Position numbers and translations under genes: made by a program. Below are positions 9,733 to 19,274 of a stretch of 64,000 bases of DNA, one piece after another. The notes under the pieces are model-generated. The model saw only the letters and a program-made list of their open reading frames with translations. It was not told where the DNA came from and did no database searches. Position 1 is the first letter of the stretch. Every line of letters begins with the position of its first letter. The DNA lies in NCBI RefSeq assembly GCF_014145325.1, contig NZ_JACHTF010000007.1:62001-126000 (forward strand), given 5' to 3'. This DNA comes from Marilutibacter spongiae (GTDB lineage: Bacteria; Pseudomonadota; Gammaproteobacteria; Xanthomonadales; Xanthomonadaceae).

Positions 9733-10176
9733 ATGACGACCAAGATCCGCGCCATCGCCCCTGCCCTCATCGCACTGGCCTGCCTGGCCGTGGCCGCCTG
9801 TTCCGGCGGCGGCGAAGGCGAACATGCCGCCGAAGGCGAGCACGCCGCCCCGACCTCCTCTTCCGCCGGCTTGCCCAGCGGCAACGTCAGCGCCGGCGAG
9901 CAGCTGGCCAGCACCAAGGGCGAGGCCACCGGCCAGTCCTGCGTGGACTGCCACGGTTCGGAAGGCAACGCGCCGATCGACGCGACCTACCCCAAGCTCG
10001 GCGGCCAGTACGCCGACTATCTGGGCCATGCCCTGCAGCAGTACCGCAACGGCCAGCGCGACCACGCGCTGATGTCGAGCCAGGCCCGCAACCTGACCGA
10101 CCAGCAGATCGCCGACCTCGCCGCGTATTTCAGCTCGCGCGAGAGCCAGCTGCGCGACCTGCACGGTGTCCACTGA
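9733..10176 (+). CDS. c-type cytochrome lipoprotein (class I)
   Basis: Monohaem cytochrome c, 147 aa, with a lipoprotein signal (LACLAVAAC, Cys near residue 23), so it is probably membrane-anchored and periplasm-facing. After a Glu/His/Ala-rich linker comes one haem motif SCVDCHG near residue 75, then GGQYADYLGHALQQY and a Met candidate in HALMSSQA, ending in the helix DQQIADLAAYFSS. The ATG at 9733 fits the signal peptide; a GTG at 9715 overlapping the preceding stop is the alternative. It pairs with the soluble cytochrome upstream. Together they resemble the two halves of a di-haem cytochrome c4 made as separate proteins; that comparison is inference. Confidence 0.88.
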   Translation: MTTKIRAIAPALIALACLAVAACSGGGEGEHAAEGEHAAPTSSSAGLPSGNVSAGEQLASTKGEATGQSCVDCHGSEGNAPIDATYPKLGGQYADYLGHALQQYRNGQRDHALMSSQARNLTDQQIADLAAYFSSRESQLRDLHGVH

Positions 10177-10204
10177 GGCCGGCTTCCACCGGACCACGCA
10201 AGAA

Positions 10205-10227
10205 GGCCCGCGATCGCGGGCCTTTTT
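10205..10227 (+). terminator. Rho-independent terminator after the cytochrome pair
   Basis: An almost fully palindromic GC stem, GGCCCGCG AT CGCGGGCC at 10205-10222, is followed by TTTTT (10223-10227). It lies about 30 bp after the stop of the second cytochrome. The remaining bases to 10395 show nothing recognisable. Confidence 0.85.
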
Positions 10228-10395
10228 CGTTTCGCGGCTTGCCGCCCGGCGCTCGCGACGGGTGTCGGGGTCCGGCGACGCAGGACGGCGCCGCCATGGT
10301 GGCCACGCGGGCGCGGGCGGGCTCGCTGCACGCCCATCCGCCCCTGCGCCTGCCAAAGCCCCTGCCATGGGGCGCGCGGCACCGGGCGCGTGGCC

Positions 10396-12171
10396 TCAGC
10401 CGCCGTCGTCGGGCCGGATGCTGCCGTTGTCGTCCTGCAATGCGGGCTTGAACGGGATGTCCGGCGGCGGTCGAGCGGTGGCCGGCTGCTCGTTGAGGTT
10501 CGGGTCGCTGATGCCGCAGGCACCGCCGAGCGCGAGCAGCGACACTGCGCACTCGACCTTCTTGCCGGTACCCGGGATGGGGATCGATACCGTCTTGATG
10601 CCGCGGCGCACCCATTCCTGCAGCAGGTTCTCGTTCGGCCGCCAGTAGCGGTCGAACAGTGTCGGCTCGTAGCCGACCGGCGGGCGCTTGAGCCAGGTGC
10701 CGTTGCGGTCGAGCGAGGTGATTTCCTCGGTATAGGCCCCCGGCGGTTGCGCGGGCGCCGCCGAGCCGGGCTGCTCGCCCAGCCGAACGCTGCCATCGCT
10801 GTTGAACAGGCCCGGCCCGTCGTTGCCGCGCTGCCCCCCCGGCACGTTGCGGTCGGATGCGCCAAAGTCGTCCGAACGCGCCGGCGTCGGCCAGCCTCCG
10901 GGCGCGGGCGTCGGACGGGGTCCGCCGGAGGCGGCAGCGGAGGGCGCGGTGGACGCCGTCGCGCCCGGCGCCGTGGGCGGTTGGACCGGCGTCTGCGCGC
11001 CTTCGCTTGCCACGACCGGCGCCGGCGCGGTCGCGCTCGGCGCGGATGCCGACGGACTCGTGGGCGTGTCCGGGGCCGACGGCGCTTCGCGCGGCGCCGG
11101 CTGGGGAATGCTTCTCTCGCGCACGGCGACCGGCTCGCTGGCCTGCAGGGCCGGTGCGTCGATCGCGGGGGCCGGCCGGGCGTTCAACTCGGGACGCCGT
11201 ACCGGCGTGGGAACGTCCCGTGCCTGCACGGGCATGGCCTCGCCCTCCAGAGCCGGCGCCGCCACGACCTCGCGTGCCTGCACCTCGAGCACAGGGGGCG
11301 TCGGGGCGGCTTCGGGCACCGGGACATCGCGTGGCTGGACCGCCGGCTGTTCGCTGACCAGCTCGGGCGCGTCCAGGGTGGGCGCCACCACCGGCGTGGG
11401 CGGCGGCAGGAACACGGCATCGGTCGTATCCGGCGCCGGCTCGCTGACCATCACGCGCTGTTCGACCGTCGGCGCCGGCGGACGCGGCGTCGGCACTTCA
11501 CGCTCGACGACCGCGCTGCTGGGCGCGGTGAGTTCGGGCGGCGGCGTGCTCGCATCGACCGGGGGCAACACCGGCGGGGGCCGCTCGGCAGGCGCGACGG
11601 GAGTGACCTCCGCGGTCGCCGGCGGCCGGGGCGCGGGCGTTTCGACCGGGCGCGGGGACGGCGTGGGCGGCGCTGTCTCGACCGGCTCGGTTACCGGCGT
11701 CCCGGGCCCGCCACCGGGGGGTTCCGGCGTGCCTTCGCCGACATACTCCACCTGCACCACCAGTTCTTCGCCCTCGGCGGCGGGTGGCTCCATGCGTGCC
11801 GGTGCGAACAGCAACCACAACAGCATCACGGCGAAGAAGGCATTGAGCAGGAGGGACAGCACGCCCGATGCGATCCGGAGCCCGCGATCCCCGGCAGGCG
11901 CGTTGGACACGTCCTGGCGCAGGACCGACTTGAACGCCTGCCAGCGCCCCAGGTCGCGGAACGGCCCGCGCGCCGGCGGCGCGGGCTGGCGCGCCAGCAG
12001 CAGCGCGACCATCGCCTCGGCCGGCGCGCCGCTGACCTGGCCACGCGCTTCGCGCATGGCCTCGAACCACTGCGCCCAGCCCGGCGGGAATTCCCCCGGG
12101 GGGTGTGCGCGTCGGTGGGTCAGCCGCAGCTTGCGCTGGACGGCATCGATGAGATCAGCGGCCGAAAACAT
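10396..12171 (-). CDS. Proline-rich 'transmembrane repetitive' protein
   Basis: Protein of 591 aa seen in xanthomonads under the name transmembrane repetitive protein; no biochemical function is known to me. Residues 1-95 are soluble and Arg/Ala-rich, one membrane helix spans about residues 100-122 ([20 protein letters not shown]), and roughly residues 130-450 are a low-complexity Pro/Ala/Thr/Val region, presumably periplasmic. That region repeats a short degenerate unit such as [28 protein letters not shown] and VRERSIPQP. The C-terminal 130 residues are more ordered, with two Cys. The architecture (one helix, long Pro-rich periplasmic arm, end domain) recalls TonB-like proteins, but no TonB domain is evident. 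It sits 12 bp downstream of nfuA and probably shares its transcript. Confidence 0.75.
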   Translation of the reverse strand: MFSAADLIDAVQRKLRLTHRRAHPPGEFPPGWAQWFEAMREARGQVSGAPAEAMVALLLARQPAPPARGPFRDLGRWQAFKSVLRQDVSNAPAGDRGLRIASGVLSLLLNAFFAVMLLWLLFAPARMEPPAAEGEELVVQVEYVGEGTPEPPGGGPGTPVTEPVETAPPTPSPRPVETPAPRPPATAEVTPVAPAERPPPVLPPVDASTPPPELTAPSSAVVEREVPTPRPPAPTVEQRVMVSEPAPDTTDAVFLPPPTPVVAPTLDAPELVSEQPAVQPRDVPVPEAAPTPPVLEVQAREVVAAPALEGEAMPVQARDVPTPVRRPELNARPAPAIDAPALQASEPVAVRERSIPQPAPREAPSAPDTPTSPSASAPSATAPAPVVASEGAQTPVQPPTAPGATASTAPSAAASGGPRPTPAPGGWPTPARSDDFGASDRNVPGGQRGNDGPGLFNSDGSVRLGEQPGSAAPAQPPGAYTEEITSLDRNGTWLKRPPVGYEPTLFDRYWRPNENLLQEWVRRGIKTVSIPIPGTGKKVECAVSLLALGGACGISDPNLNEQPATARPPPDIPFKPALQDDNGSIRPDDGG

Positions 12172-12183
12172 GCCGCCCGGTGC

Positions 12184-12780
12184 TCAGGCCGCCGGATCGC
12201 GGCTGATGTAGGGCGCGGTGCCGGTGTCGTGGTCGGTCGCGTCGCGCACCGCCGTCACGCCGGGCACCTTCGACAGCAGCGTGGTCTCGATGCCCTGCTT
12301 GAGGGTGACATCGGCCATGCCGCAGCCATGGCAGCCACCGCCGAATCGCAGGTAGACGACGCCTTCGGCCGTGACCTCCTGCACCTCGACGTGGCCGCGA
12401 TGCTGGGCCAGCTGCGGGTTGATCTCCTGCTCCACGATCCAGCGCACCCGCTCGACCAGCGACGCGGACTCGGCCGGCGCCTCGCCCTTGATCCGAGGCG
12501 CACGGATCTGCAGCTGGCCTCCGGTGGCGCGGGTTTCGTAATCGATCTCCGCCCCGTCGAGGTATTTCGTGCTCGCGCTGTCCAGCCAGAGGGTGAAGCC
12601 CTCGCAGTCCACCGCCCATTCGTCGCCCGCCAGGTCGGCCGGCTCGGCGAACTCCAGGCGCACGTCGGCGCTGGGCGTGCCTGGCCTGACGGCGGACAGG
12701 CGGACGCCGAGGCCAGGCAGGGCCTCGCGCTCGATCAGCTTGCGGAAATGCGATTGCGCGGATTCGGAAATCTGGATCAT
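12184..12780 (-). CDS. nfuA: Fe-S cluster carrier NfuA
   Basis: Cytoplasmic Fe/S biogenesis protein, 198 aa, the expected NfuA length. The N-terminal half resembles a degenerate A-type (IscA-like) domain beginning [15 protein letters not shown]; the C-terminal half is the Nfu domain with the cluster-binding C-x2-C in [14 protein letters not shown] near residue 150. It receives a 4Fe-4S cluster and passes it to apo-proteins, particularly under oxidative or iron stress. It is the first gene of a short minus-strand unit with the repetitive protein, and diverges from phhB with about 120 bp between starts. Identification is secure. Confidence 0.95.
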   Translation of the reverse strand: MIQISESAQSHFRKLIEREALPGLGVRLSAVRPGTPSADVRLEFAEPADLAGDEWAVDCEGFTLWLDSASTKYLDGAEIDYETRATGGQLQIRAPRIKGEAPAESASLVERVRWIVEQEINPQLAQHRGHVEVQEVTAEGVVYLRFGGGCHGCGMADVTLKQGIETTLLSKVPGVTAVRDATDHDTGTAPYISRDPAA

Positions 12781-12903
12781 GGCGGTATTCTAACGGGATG
12801 CACGCGCCATCGCGCCGCCTCCCCGCCTACTGGGGCAGGATGCTTGCGGACCGTTCATCTGGACGCGTCCGGCCGCCGCCCCGTCATGCAAGGACCGTCC
12901 ACC

Positions 12904-13245
12904 ATGAACGACCTCATTCCCCTCGCCCAGGCCCATTGCGTCCCGCGCAGCGGCAAGGAGCACCGCCTCAGCCAGGCACGCATCCGGGAGCTGATGCCGC
13001 AGTTGCCGGGCTGGTCGCTGGCGGAAAACGAACACGCCCTGTGCAAGACCTTCACCTTCGACAACTACCATCAGACGATGGCCTTCGTTAACGCGCTCGC
13101 CTTCATCGCGCACCGCGAGGACCACCACCCCGACCTGGGCGTGCACTACGACCGGTGCGTGGTGCGCTTCTCCACCCATGACGTGGGTGGCCTGAGCGAG
13201 AACGACTTCATATGCGCCGCGAAGGCCGAGGCCCTCGCGGCCTGA
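12904..13245 (+). CDS. phhB: Pterin-4a-carbinolamine dehydratase
   Basis: Small cytoplasmic enzyme, 113 aa, that dehydrates 4a-hydroxytetrahydrobiopterin to recycle the cofactor of phenylalanine hydroxylase. The family signature is visible as [19 protein letters not shown] near residues 68-86, with the catalytic His cluster EDHHPD. The ATG at 12904 has AAGGA about 9 bp upstream; an in-frame ATG at 12886 would add six residues. No phenylalanine hydroxylase gene is adjacent. It is followed 21 bp later by a small lipoprotein gene. Confidence 0.93.
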   Translation: MNDLIPLAQAHCVPRSGKEHRLSQARIRELMPQLPGWSLAENEHALCKTFTFDNYHQTMAFVNALAFIAHREDHHPDLGVHYDRCVVRFSTHDVGGLSENDFICAAKAEALAA

Positions 13246-13266
13246 CCCCGCCCCCCGGAGCACGAC

Positions 13267-13686
13267 ATGCACCTTTCCACGCCGCCGCGTCCCGCCCTCG
13301 TCGTCGCCGCTTTGCTGGCCGTCGCCGGCTGCCAGCCCGCCGACACCGGGGCGCCGGTCGTCCGCTCGACCGAAGTGATGGCGGTGCACACCCCGCCACC
13401 GGACTATCCGCTCGACCTGTCGTGCAACGACGTCGGCGGCAAGGTCACGATGAAGGTCGTGGTCGGCCCCGAAGGCACACCGACCGAGATCGTGGTGCTC
13501 GCCGGCAGCGGTGCCGAGGCCCTCGACGCCGCGGCCCGCGACGCCGTGCAGGCCTGGGAGTTCAAGCCTGCCACGCGCAATGGGGCGCCCGTGTCGCAGA
13601 CCATCCAGGTGCCGATGAACTTCACCCCCACCCCGGATTCGGAACTGTGCCTGGCACGCGACCAGCGCGCGCCCAACGAGCTGTGA
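13267..13686 (+). CDS. TonB C-terminal-domain lipoprotein
   Basis: Lipoprotein of 139 aa: a signal with lipobox AVAGC (Cys near residue 19), a short linker, then a TonB-type C-terminal fold recognised from PPPDYPLDL near residue 43, GGKVTMKVVVGPEGTPTEI and the closing AVQAWEFKPATRNGAPVSQ. Canonical TonB has an N-terminal membrane helix and a long Pro-rich spacer; both are missing here, so it is unlikely to energise outer-membrane receptors in the usual way. Its stop is directly adjacent to the stop of the convergent rluC, with no terminator between, so the transcripts must overlap. Confidence 0.75.
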   Translation: MHLSTPPRPALVVAALLAVAGCQPADTGAPVVRSTEVMAVHTPPPDYPLDLSCNDVGGKVTMKVVVGPEGTPTEIVVLAGSGAEALDAAARDAVQAWEFKPATRNGAPVSQTIQVPMNFTPTPDSELCLARDQRAPNEL

Positions 13687-14664
13687 TCAGCCGGACAGCG
13701 CGTCCAGCACGGCCGACAGTTCCGGTGGCAGCGGGGCATTGAGCAGGTAGGGCACGCGACCGTCGTCGAGGCTGAACTCCAGCGTCGAAGCATGCAGGAA
13801 CATGCGCTTGAGGCCGGCCTGTTCGCGCAGGCGCCGGTTGACGTCGGCATCGCCGTACTTGGGGTCGCCGGCGACCGCATGGCCGATGTGCTGGGCATGG
13901 ACGCGGATCTGGTGGGTGCGCCCGGTTTCGATGCGGACCTCGCAGAACGAATGCCCGCCGCGCCGTTCGATCACGCTGAAATGGCTGAGCGAGGGCTTCC
14001 CGGACGGATTCACCTGCACGTGGCGCTCGCCGCCCTGCCGCAGGCCGACGTGCAGCGGCGCATCCACGCTCATCACGCCATCGGGCATGCGTCCGACCAG
14101 CAGCGCCAGGTAGCGCTTGGCGATGCGCTGGCCCTTGACCGAGGGATCCTCGCGCATCAGCGCCTGCAACTCGGTCAAGGCCGAGCGCTTCTTGGCGACC
14201 ACCAGCAATCCCGAGGTATCGCGGTCCAGGCGGTGCACCAGCTCCAGCGACTGTCCGGGGCGGAGCGCCCGCAGGGTTTCGATGGCGCCGTGGCTGATGC
14301 CGCTACCGCCGTGGCTGGCCACGCCGGAGGGCTTGTTCAGGGCCAGCAGGCGCGCGTCCTCGAAGACGATCGCCGCTTCCATCGCCGCCAGGAAGCCCTT
14401 CGGCGGCGGCACTGTCTCACCCTGCTCTGCGACACGGATGGGCGGCACCCGCACCTCGTCGCCGGCCTCCAGCTTCCGCTCGGCCTTGGCCCGGCCCTTG
14501 TTCACCCGCACCTGGCCGGAGCGGACGATCTTGTAAATCAATGACTTGGGCACGCCTTTCAACTGCCCCAGGAGGAAGTTGTCCAGGCGCTGGCCGGCAC
14601 GGTCTTCGGGGACGCGCACGATACGTGCGCCGGCGCGGGCTTCTGGGGCGTCTGGAAGGCTCAT
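13687..14664 (-). CDS. rluC: 23S rRNA pseudouridine(955/2504/2580) synthase RluC
   Basis: 325-aa RNA-modifying enzyme that isomerises uridines in 23S rRNA. An S4-type RNA-binding domain is at residues 20-75 (DNFLLGQLKGVPKSLIYKIV), and the RluA-family catalytic domain has the active-site Asp in HRLDRDTSGLLVVAK near residue 144. Its position directly upstream of, and divergent from, rne is the common gammaproteobacterial arrangement and favours RluC over RluA or RluD. The start at 14664 leaves the rne promoter region just outside the gene. Confidence 0.93.
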   Translation of the reverse strand: MSLPDAPEARAGARIVRVPEDRAGQRLDNFLLGQLKGVPKSLIYKIVRSGQVRVNKGRAKAERKLEAGDEVRVPPIRVAEQGETVPPPKGFLAAMEAAIVFEDARLLALNKPSGVASHGGSGISHGAIETLRALRPGQSLELVHRLDRDTSGLLVVAKKRSALTELQALMREDPSVKGQRIAKRYLALLVGRMPDGVMSVDAPLHVGLRQGGERHVQVNPSGKPSLSHFSVIERRGGHSFCEVRIETGRTHQIRVHAQHIGHAVAGDPKYGDADVNRRLREQAGLKRMFLHASTLEFSLDDGRVPYLLNAPLPPELSAVLDALSG

Positions 14665-15152
14665 TCTCGGGGCTTATCTGATACACTCGCGACGCGAGCT
14701 AAGGTTTTGATTTCGCAGGAAGTCGACCCGCCAGTTCCAATCCCGTCGCGGCACGTCCGCAACGCCTGGAACCCGCGGAGACACGGGGCCGAAAGCCCGG
14801 CCTGCGAATCCGTCCGCGTCTGACCCCTGTCCTCGGGACAGCCATGTTAGCAAGTGCGGCCGGCGGAACCTGCGTTCGCCGGACGGGTCAAACCGTCAAG
14901 ATGAACAAACCACCGCGTGGCGCGACGGCTCCGGCCCGACCGCCATCGGTCCCTGCCCCGATGATGCCCGCATCGCCGGGGCTCCAACTGGAAAGCAACA
15001 ACAAGCGCTCCCGCGGCGTGCCGTGGTGTCGTAGCGCTGGAAATTGAAAGCCTTGCCGGCGCGCGCCACGGGCGTAGCGACGGCAGGGCCGCAGTGTCCA
15101 GAGGCGAAACGCCATGGCGTTCCGCGCGGTCGAAGCGCGCGAGGACGCAACA
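14665..15152 (+). promoter_or_regulatory. Long rne leader and divergent rluC/rne promoter region
   Basis: There is no credible gene in these 488 bp. TACACT at 14682-14687, preceded by an extended TGA, is a plausible -10 box for rne; it leaves a leader of about 460 nt. The leader contains two good hairpins: CTGTCC/GGACAG at 14827-14841 and a 9-bp stem with one bulge at 14860-14882 (CCGGC-GAAC / GTTCGCCGG, loop CTGC). In Escherichia coli RNase E represses its own synthesis by cutting a structured rne leader, so a similar role is likely here, though no sequence homology to those hairpins was established. GAGGA at 15141-15145 is a suitable ribosome-binding site. Confidence 0.6.
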
Positions 15153-18100
15153 ATGAAGCGAATGCTGATCAACGCAACGCAGGCAGAAGAACTGCGTGTC
15201 GCGATCGTGGACGGGCAGAACCTGTACGACATCGACATCGAACAGCCGGCCCAGGAACAGAAGAAGTCCAACATCTACAAGGGCAAGATCACCCGACTCG
15301 AGCCCTCCCTCGAAGCCGCCTTCGTCGAATACGGTTCCGAGCGCCACGGCTTCCTGCCGCTGAAGGAAATCTCCCGCGACTACTACCAGTCCGGCGTCGA
15401 CCACAACAAGGCGTCGATCCGCGAGCTCCTGAAGGAAGGCCAGGAAGTGGTCGTCCAGGTCGAGAAGGAAGAACGCGGCAACAAGGGCGCGGCCCTGACC
15501 ACGTTCATCTCCCTGGCCGGCCGGTACATGGTGCTGATGCCCAACTCGCCGACCGCCGGCGGGGTTTCCCGCCGCATCGAGGGCGAGGATCGCGCCGAAC
15601 TCAAGCGCGCGATGGACGCACTGCAGATCCCCGACGACATGGGCGTGATCATCCGCACCGCCGGCGTCGGCCGCGATGCCGAAGAGCTGCAGTGGGACCT
15701 GGACTACCTGGTCAGCGTGTGGACCTCGATCACCGGCGCGGCGCTGAGCAAGCCCTCGCCGTTCCTGATCTACCAGGAGTCGCGCCTGATCATCCGCGCG
15801 CTGCGCGACTACATGCGCCCGGACATCGGCGAGATCCTGGTCGACACCGACGAGATGTACGCCGAGGCGCGCGAGTTCGTCGAGCAGGTCATGCCGCACA
15901 ACCTGCGCAAGCTCAAGCACTACACCGACGACACGCCCCTGTTCAACCGCTTCCAGATCGAGTCGCAGATCGAGAGCGCCTACGAGCGCGAGGTGCGCCT
16001 GCCGTCCGGCGGCGCGCTGGTGATCGACCAGACCGAGGCCCTGACCGCGGTCGACGTGAACTCCGCGCGCGCCACCAAGGGCGGCGACATCGAGGAAACG
16101 GCGTTCAACACCAACCTGGAGGCGGCCGAGGAGGTCGCCCGCCAGATGCGCCTGCGCGACCTGGGCGGCCTGGTCGTGATCGACTTCATCGACATGTCCT
16201 CCAACCGCCACCAGCGCGAGGTCGAGAACCGCCTCGCCCAGGCGCTCAAGCAGGACCGGGCCCGCGTCCAGGTCGGCCGCATCTCGCGCTTCGGCCTGCT
16301 CGAGATGAGCCGCCAGCGCCTGCGTCCGTCGCTGGGCGAATCCAGCCAGATCGTCTGCCCGCGCTGCGAAGGCCATGGCCGCATGCGCAGCGTCGAGTCG
16401 CTGTCGCTGTCGATCCTGCGCCTGGCCGAAGAGCACGCGATGAAGGACAACACCGGGCAGGTACTGGTGCAGGCGCCGACCGAGATCGCGACCTTCCTGC
16501 TGAACGAAAAGCGCCGGGCACTGAGCGAGATCGAGCAGCGCCACGATGCGCCCATCGTCATCGTCGCCGACGAACAGCTGCACACGCCCCATTACGAAGT
16601 CACCCGCATCCGCGAGAACGAGCTGGACGAGGAAAGCAACAAGCCCAGCTACCGCCGCGGCACGCCGCGCAAGCTGCCGACGCATGCGCTGACCAAGGCC
16701 CACCTCAACATCCCGGCGGCGCCGGCCGTGACCAAGGTCAAGCCGACCCGTCCCGCGCCGTTGCGCGAGCCCGCACCCGAAGCCGAACCCGCGCCGGTCG
16801 CGGCCGCACCGGTGGCCGCCCCGACCCATTCGGTCGGCATGGTCGAGCGCATCCTGCGCTTCTTCCGTGGCGGCACCTCGGAAGAGGCGCCCAAGCCGGC
16901 GCGCAAGCCCGAGGGATCTTCCAAGCGCGCCGAGCGTGGCAACGACCGCGGCGAAGGCCGGGGCGAGTCGCGCGGCAACAGCCGTCGCGATGGCCGCGAC
17001 GGCCGCAAGGCCTCGAACCGTCGCGACGACGGGCGACGCGGCAACGGCCAGAAGGACGCCGGGCGCGACGCCACGCGCGAAGCGGCCAAGGCCAACGCGC
17101 CCCGCGACGCCAAGCAGGACGCCAAGTCCAGCGAGGCCAAGGGCGAATCGCGCCAGGGCGAGGGCCGCGGCCGTCGTTCGCGCGGAGGCCGCCAGGGCCG
17201 CCAGGAATCCGGCAGCGCCGACACCGTCGACACCCGCACGCAGAACGCGTCCGAGGCCGCCGAGACCAGGCCCGCTTCCAGGCCCCGCCCCGAGGCCCCG
17301 GCTGCTGCCGCGATCGCGGCAGCCCCGGCCCCGGAACCCGTGGTCGAGACCGCGCAGGCCGCTGATTCGGTCGCACCGACCCAGGATGCGAATGCCGCCA
17401 GCGCGGCACAGGGCGATGCCCAGGCCACGCCGCAGCACGACCCGAACGGCGCGCAGGATGGCGGCGAGGGCGGCGCACGCCGTCGTCGCGGCCGTCGCGG
17501 TGGCCGTCGCCGTCGCCGCAGCGGGGGTGCCGGTGAAGGCAACGAGTCGGGCGAGTCGATGACGAACGCCGACGAGGCCACGAGCACCGGCGCAACCGGG
17601 TCGCACCACGACGATGCCGACTCCGAGTCGCGGACCGCGGACGCGGAGGCGAAAGCACCGACCCCGGGCCCGACCGCAAGCTCGACGGCCGAGGAAGCGC
17701 CGGCGGTCACGCTCGACGTCAGCCGATCGCAGCCCGAGTTCGACTTCGACGACCTCCCCGCCCCCGCCGCCAAGGCCGCGGCACGCGCGGACGCGGCCCA
17801 GGCTGGCGCCCGGCGCGACGAGGTCGCCGCGGCTGCACCGCCTGAAGCCCCCCGTGCGGTGGCGGATACGGCGCAGGCAACTCCCGCCCCAGCCGAAGCC
17901 GAACCCGGCACGCGCGCGCAGCCGGCGACCGAAGCGGCTGCGGACGTGGCCGCGGCCGCGGCCGCGGGCGCCAGCGCAGCAGACCGCCCGGAAAAGGCCG
18001 AGGTCGCGTCCAGCGAAGCCGTGTCCCGCGAGGTCGTGGCAGCCGAGCCGGCGGCGACGCCGGCAGACGAGCCCGCAATCGCGGCCGAAGTGAACGACGC

Positions 18101-18383
18101 ACCGGCCCCCCGCTCCGCGCCCGCACCGGTCGAAGCGGCGAGCAGCGCCGATGCCGTCGAGGTCGCAAGCGGGGTCGCCGAGGCCGAGGTCGCCCGCGAA
18201 TCCGCGCCCGCCGACGTGGCCGCGACAGCGGTGGCCGCGATGCCCCGCACCGCGTCCCTTTTCGATACGCCGGCCACGACCGACGAGGCGACCGCCAGCG
18301 GCGACGCCGAGGAAGAAGAGGAAACCGTCGCGACCCAGGACGGTGACGCGAACCCGGGCGAAGCCGACAAGCGCCACGCCTGA
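15153..18383 (+). CDS. rne: Ribonuclease E
   Basis: Endoribonuclease of 1076 aa, scaffold of the RNA degradosome at the inner membrane, acting in mRNA decay, rRNA and tRNA processing. The N-terminal half is very close to E. coli RNase E: start [18 protein letters not shown]1 domain at about residues 35-120, catalytic Asp residues in VDVNS (about 303) and IDFIDM (about 346), and the Zn-link CPRCEGHG near residue 404. The start at 15153 matches the family; an ATG 39 bp upstream is not needed. From about residue 530 the sequence is disordered: Arg/Lys/Asp/Gly-rich RNA-binding stretches ([15 protein letters not shown]-like near 785), then about 280 residues very rich in Ala, Glu and Pro, where partner sites would lie. 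Confidence 0.97.
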   Translation: MKRMLINATQAEELRVAIVDGQNLYDIDIEQPAQEQKKSNIYKGKITRLEPSLEAAFVEYGSERHGFLPLKEISRDYYQSGVDHNKASIRELLKEGQEVVVQVEKEERGNKGAALTTFISLAGRYMVLMPNSPTAGGVSRRIEGEDRAELKRAMDALQIPDDMGVIIRTAGVGRDAEELQWDLDYLVSVWTSITGAALSKPSPFLIYQESRLIIRALRDYMRPDIGEILVDTDEMYAEAREFVEQVMPHNLRKLKHYTDDTPLFNRFQIESQIESAYEREVRLPSGGALVIDQTEALTAVDVNSARATKGGDIEETAFNTNLEAAEEVARQMRLRDLGGLVVIDFIDMSSNRHQREVENRLAQALKQDRARVQVGRISRFGLLEMSRQRLRPSLGESSQIVCPRCEGHGRMRSVESLSLSILRLAEEHAMKDNTGQVLVQAPTEIATFLLNEKRRALSEIEQRHDAPIVIVADEQLHTPHYEVTRIRENELDEESNKPSYRRGTPRKLPTHALTKAHLNIPAAPAVTKVKPTRPAPLREPAPEAEPAPVAAAPVAAPTHSVGMVERILRFFRGGTSEEAPKPARKPEGSSKRAERGNDRGEGRGESRGNSRRDGRDGRKASNRRDDGRRGNGQKDAGRDATREAAKANAPRDAKQDAKSSEAKGESRQGEGRGRRSRGGRQGRQESGSADTVDTRTQNASEAAETRPASRPRPEAPAAAAIAAAPAPEPVVETAQAADSVAPTQDANAASAAQGDAQATPQHDPNGAQDGGEGGARRRRGRRGGRRRRRSGGAGEGNESGESMTNADEATSTGATGSHHDDADSESRTADAEAKAPTPGPTASSTAEEAPAVTLDVSRSQPEFDFDDLPAPAAKAAARADAAQAGARRDEVAAAAPPEAPRAVADTAQATPAPAEAEPGTRAQPATEAAADVAAAAAAGASAADRPEKAEVASSEAVSREVVAAEPAATPADEPAIAAEVNDAPAPRSAPAPVEAASSADAVEVASGVAEAEVARESAPADVAATAVAAMPRTASLFDTPATTDEATASGDAEEEEETVATQDGDANPGEADKRHA

Positions 18384-18427
18384 GCGCACGCGGGGCGCCC
18401 TGGCGCCCCGCCTCGAAACCAGCGAAC

Positions 18428-18451
18428 AGGCCGCCTCCGGGCGGCCTTTTT
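18428..18451 (+). terminator. Rho-independent terminator of rne
   Basis: Perfect 8-bp stem AGGCCGCC (18428-18435) / GGCGGCCT (18440-18447) with loop TCCG, followed by a run of T to 18451. A second GC hairpin without a T-run (GGGGCGCC/GGCGCCCC, 18392-18409) lies just after the rne stop. Confidence 0.85.
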
Positions 18452-18480
18452 CGTGGCCGCGACGCTGGCCAGGGGGACGC

Positions 18481-19125
18481 CTAGCCCAGCAGGGCCGGGT
18501 CGCTGAGCCCGTGGCGATCGGCCAGCCGCGCCAGCGCGATGGCGTCCTCGACGCCCAGCTTGGCGAACAGGCGCCGCTTGTGCGTGCTGACGGTCTTGGG
18601 GCTCAGGCTCAGGCGCCGCGATATCTCCTCCTGGCGGATGCCCTGCACCAGCAGCATCGCCACCTCGAGTTCGCGCGCCGACAGCGCCTCGAAGGGCGAG
18701 CGGTCGCCGTCGATGCTCGAAAAGGCCAGGTGCTGCGCGACGCTGCTCGCCAGGTAACGCTTGCCGCGGGAGACATCGCGGACGGCATTGAGCAGCTCGC
18801 TGGCATCGCCGCCCTTGCCGACGTAACCGCAGGCGCCGCTGTCGAGCAGGCGGCGCGGCATGGGCCCGTCCTCCAGGACGGAAACAATGATCACCCGCGG
18901 ACCGCCGGAGCGGACGATGCGCTCGGTCACCTCCAGCCCGCTCATCCCCGGCAGGTGGAGGTCGCACAGCACCACGTCCGGCGCCAGCCGCCGGATCTCC
19001 GGCAGGCCGGCGTCGCCGCTCTCGCTCTCGCCGACCACCTCGATATCGGTCTCGCCGGCCAGGATCATGCGCATGCCGGCGCGCACGAGCGCATGGTCGT
19101 CGATGAGGTACACCCGGATCGTCAT
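18481..19125 (-). CDS. LuxR-type response regulator of the GacA/UvrY family
   Basis: 214-aa two-component response regulator. The receiver domain (residues 1-120) has acidic pocket IDDH, phospho-acceptor Asp in DLHLPGMSG (near 55) and the conserved Lys in GKGG (near 104). The C-terminal NarL/LuxR helix-turn-helix (about 148-210) is SPFEALSARELEVAMLLVQG followed by SLSPKTVSTHKRRLFAKL. The whole length aligns well with UvrY/GacA, which activate small RNAs that sequester CsrA; whether this copy does so cannot be told. No sensor kinase is next to it. The start at 19125 is where homology begins; 25 further upstream residues are unsupported. Confidence 0.88.
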   Translation of the reverse strand: MTIRVYLIDDHALVRAGMRMILAGETDIEVVGESESGDAGLPEIRRLAPDVVLCDLHLPGMSGLEVTERIVRSGGPRVIIVSVLEDGPMPRRLLDSGACGYVGKGGDASELLNAVRDVSRGKRYLASSVAQHLAFSSIDGDRSPFEALSARELEVAMLLVQGIRQEEISRRLSLSPKTVSTHKRRLFAKLGVEDAIALARLADRHGLSDPALLG

Positions 19126-19274
19126 CCTTGCACCACCTGCCTTGAGGCAATTCGTTCCGTGACTCCGCGGGAGGCTACGCGCAGCCCCGGACCCGCGCAA
19201 CTTCGTGACCCCTGGCCTACGCCGCGGGCCCGCGACTGCGGCACACTGCGGGCAGACCTACAGGGGAACACCGC

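Noticed and set aside
14844-15047. 67-codon plus-strand ORF in the rne leader
   Set aside because: No ribosome-binding site, no recognisable domain, and it covers one of the hairpins; more likely leader RNA.
14847-18389. 1180-codon open frame on the minus strand opposite rne
   Set aside because: Very GC-rich DNA keeps antisense frames open. The translation is Arg/Gly-rich with no motif, whereas rne on the other strand is unmistakable.
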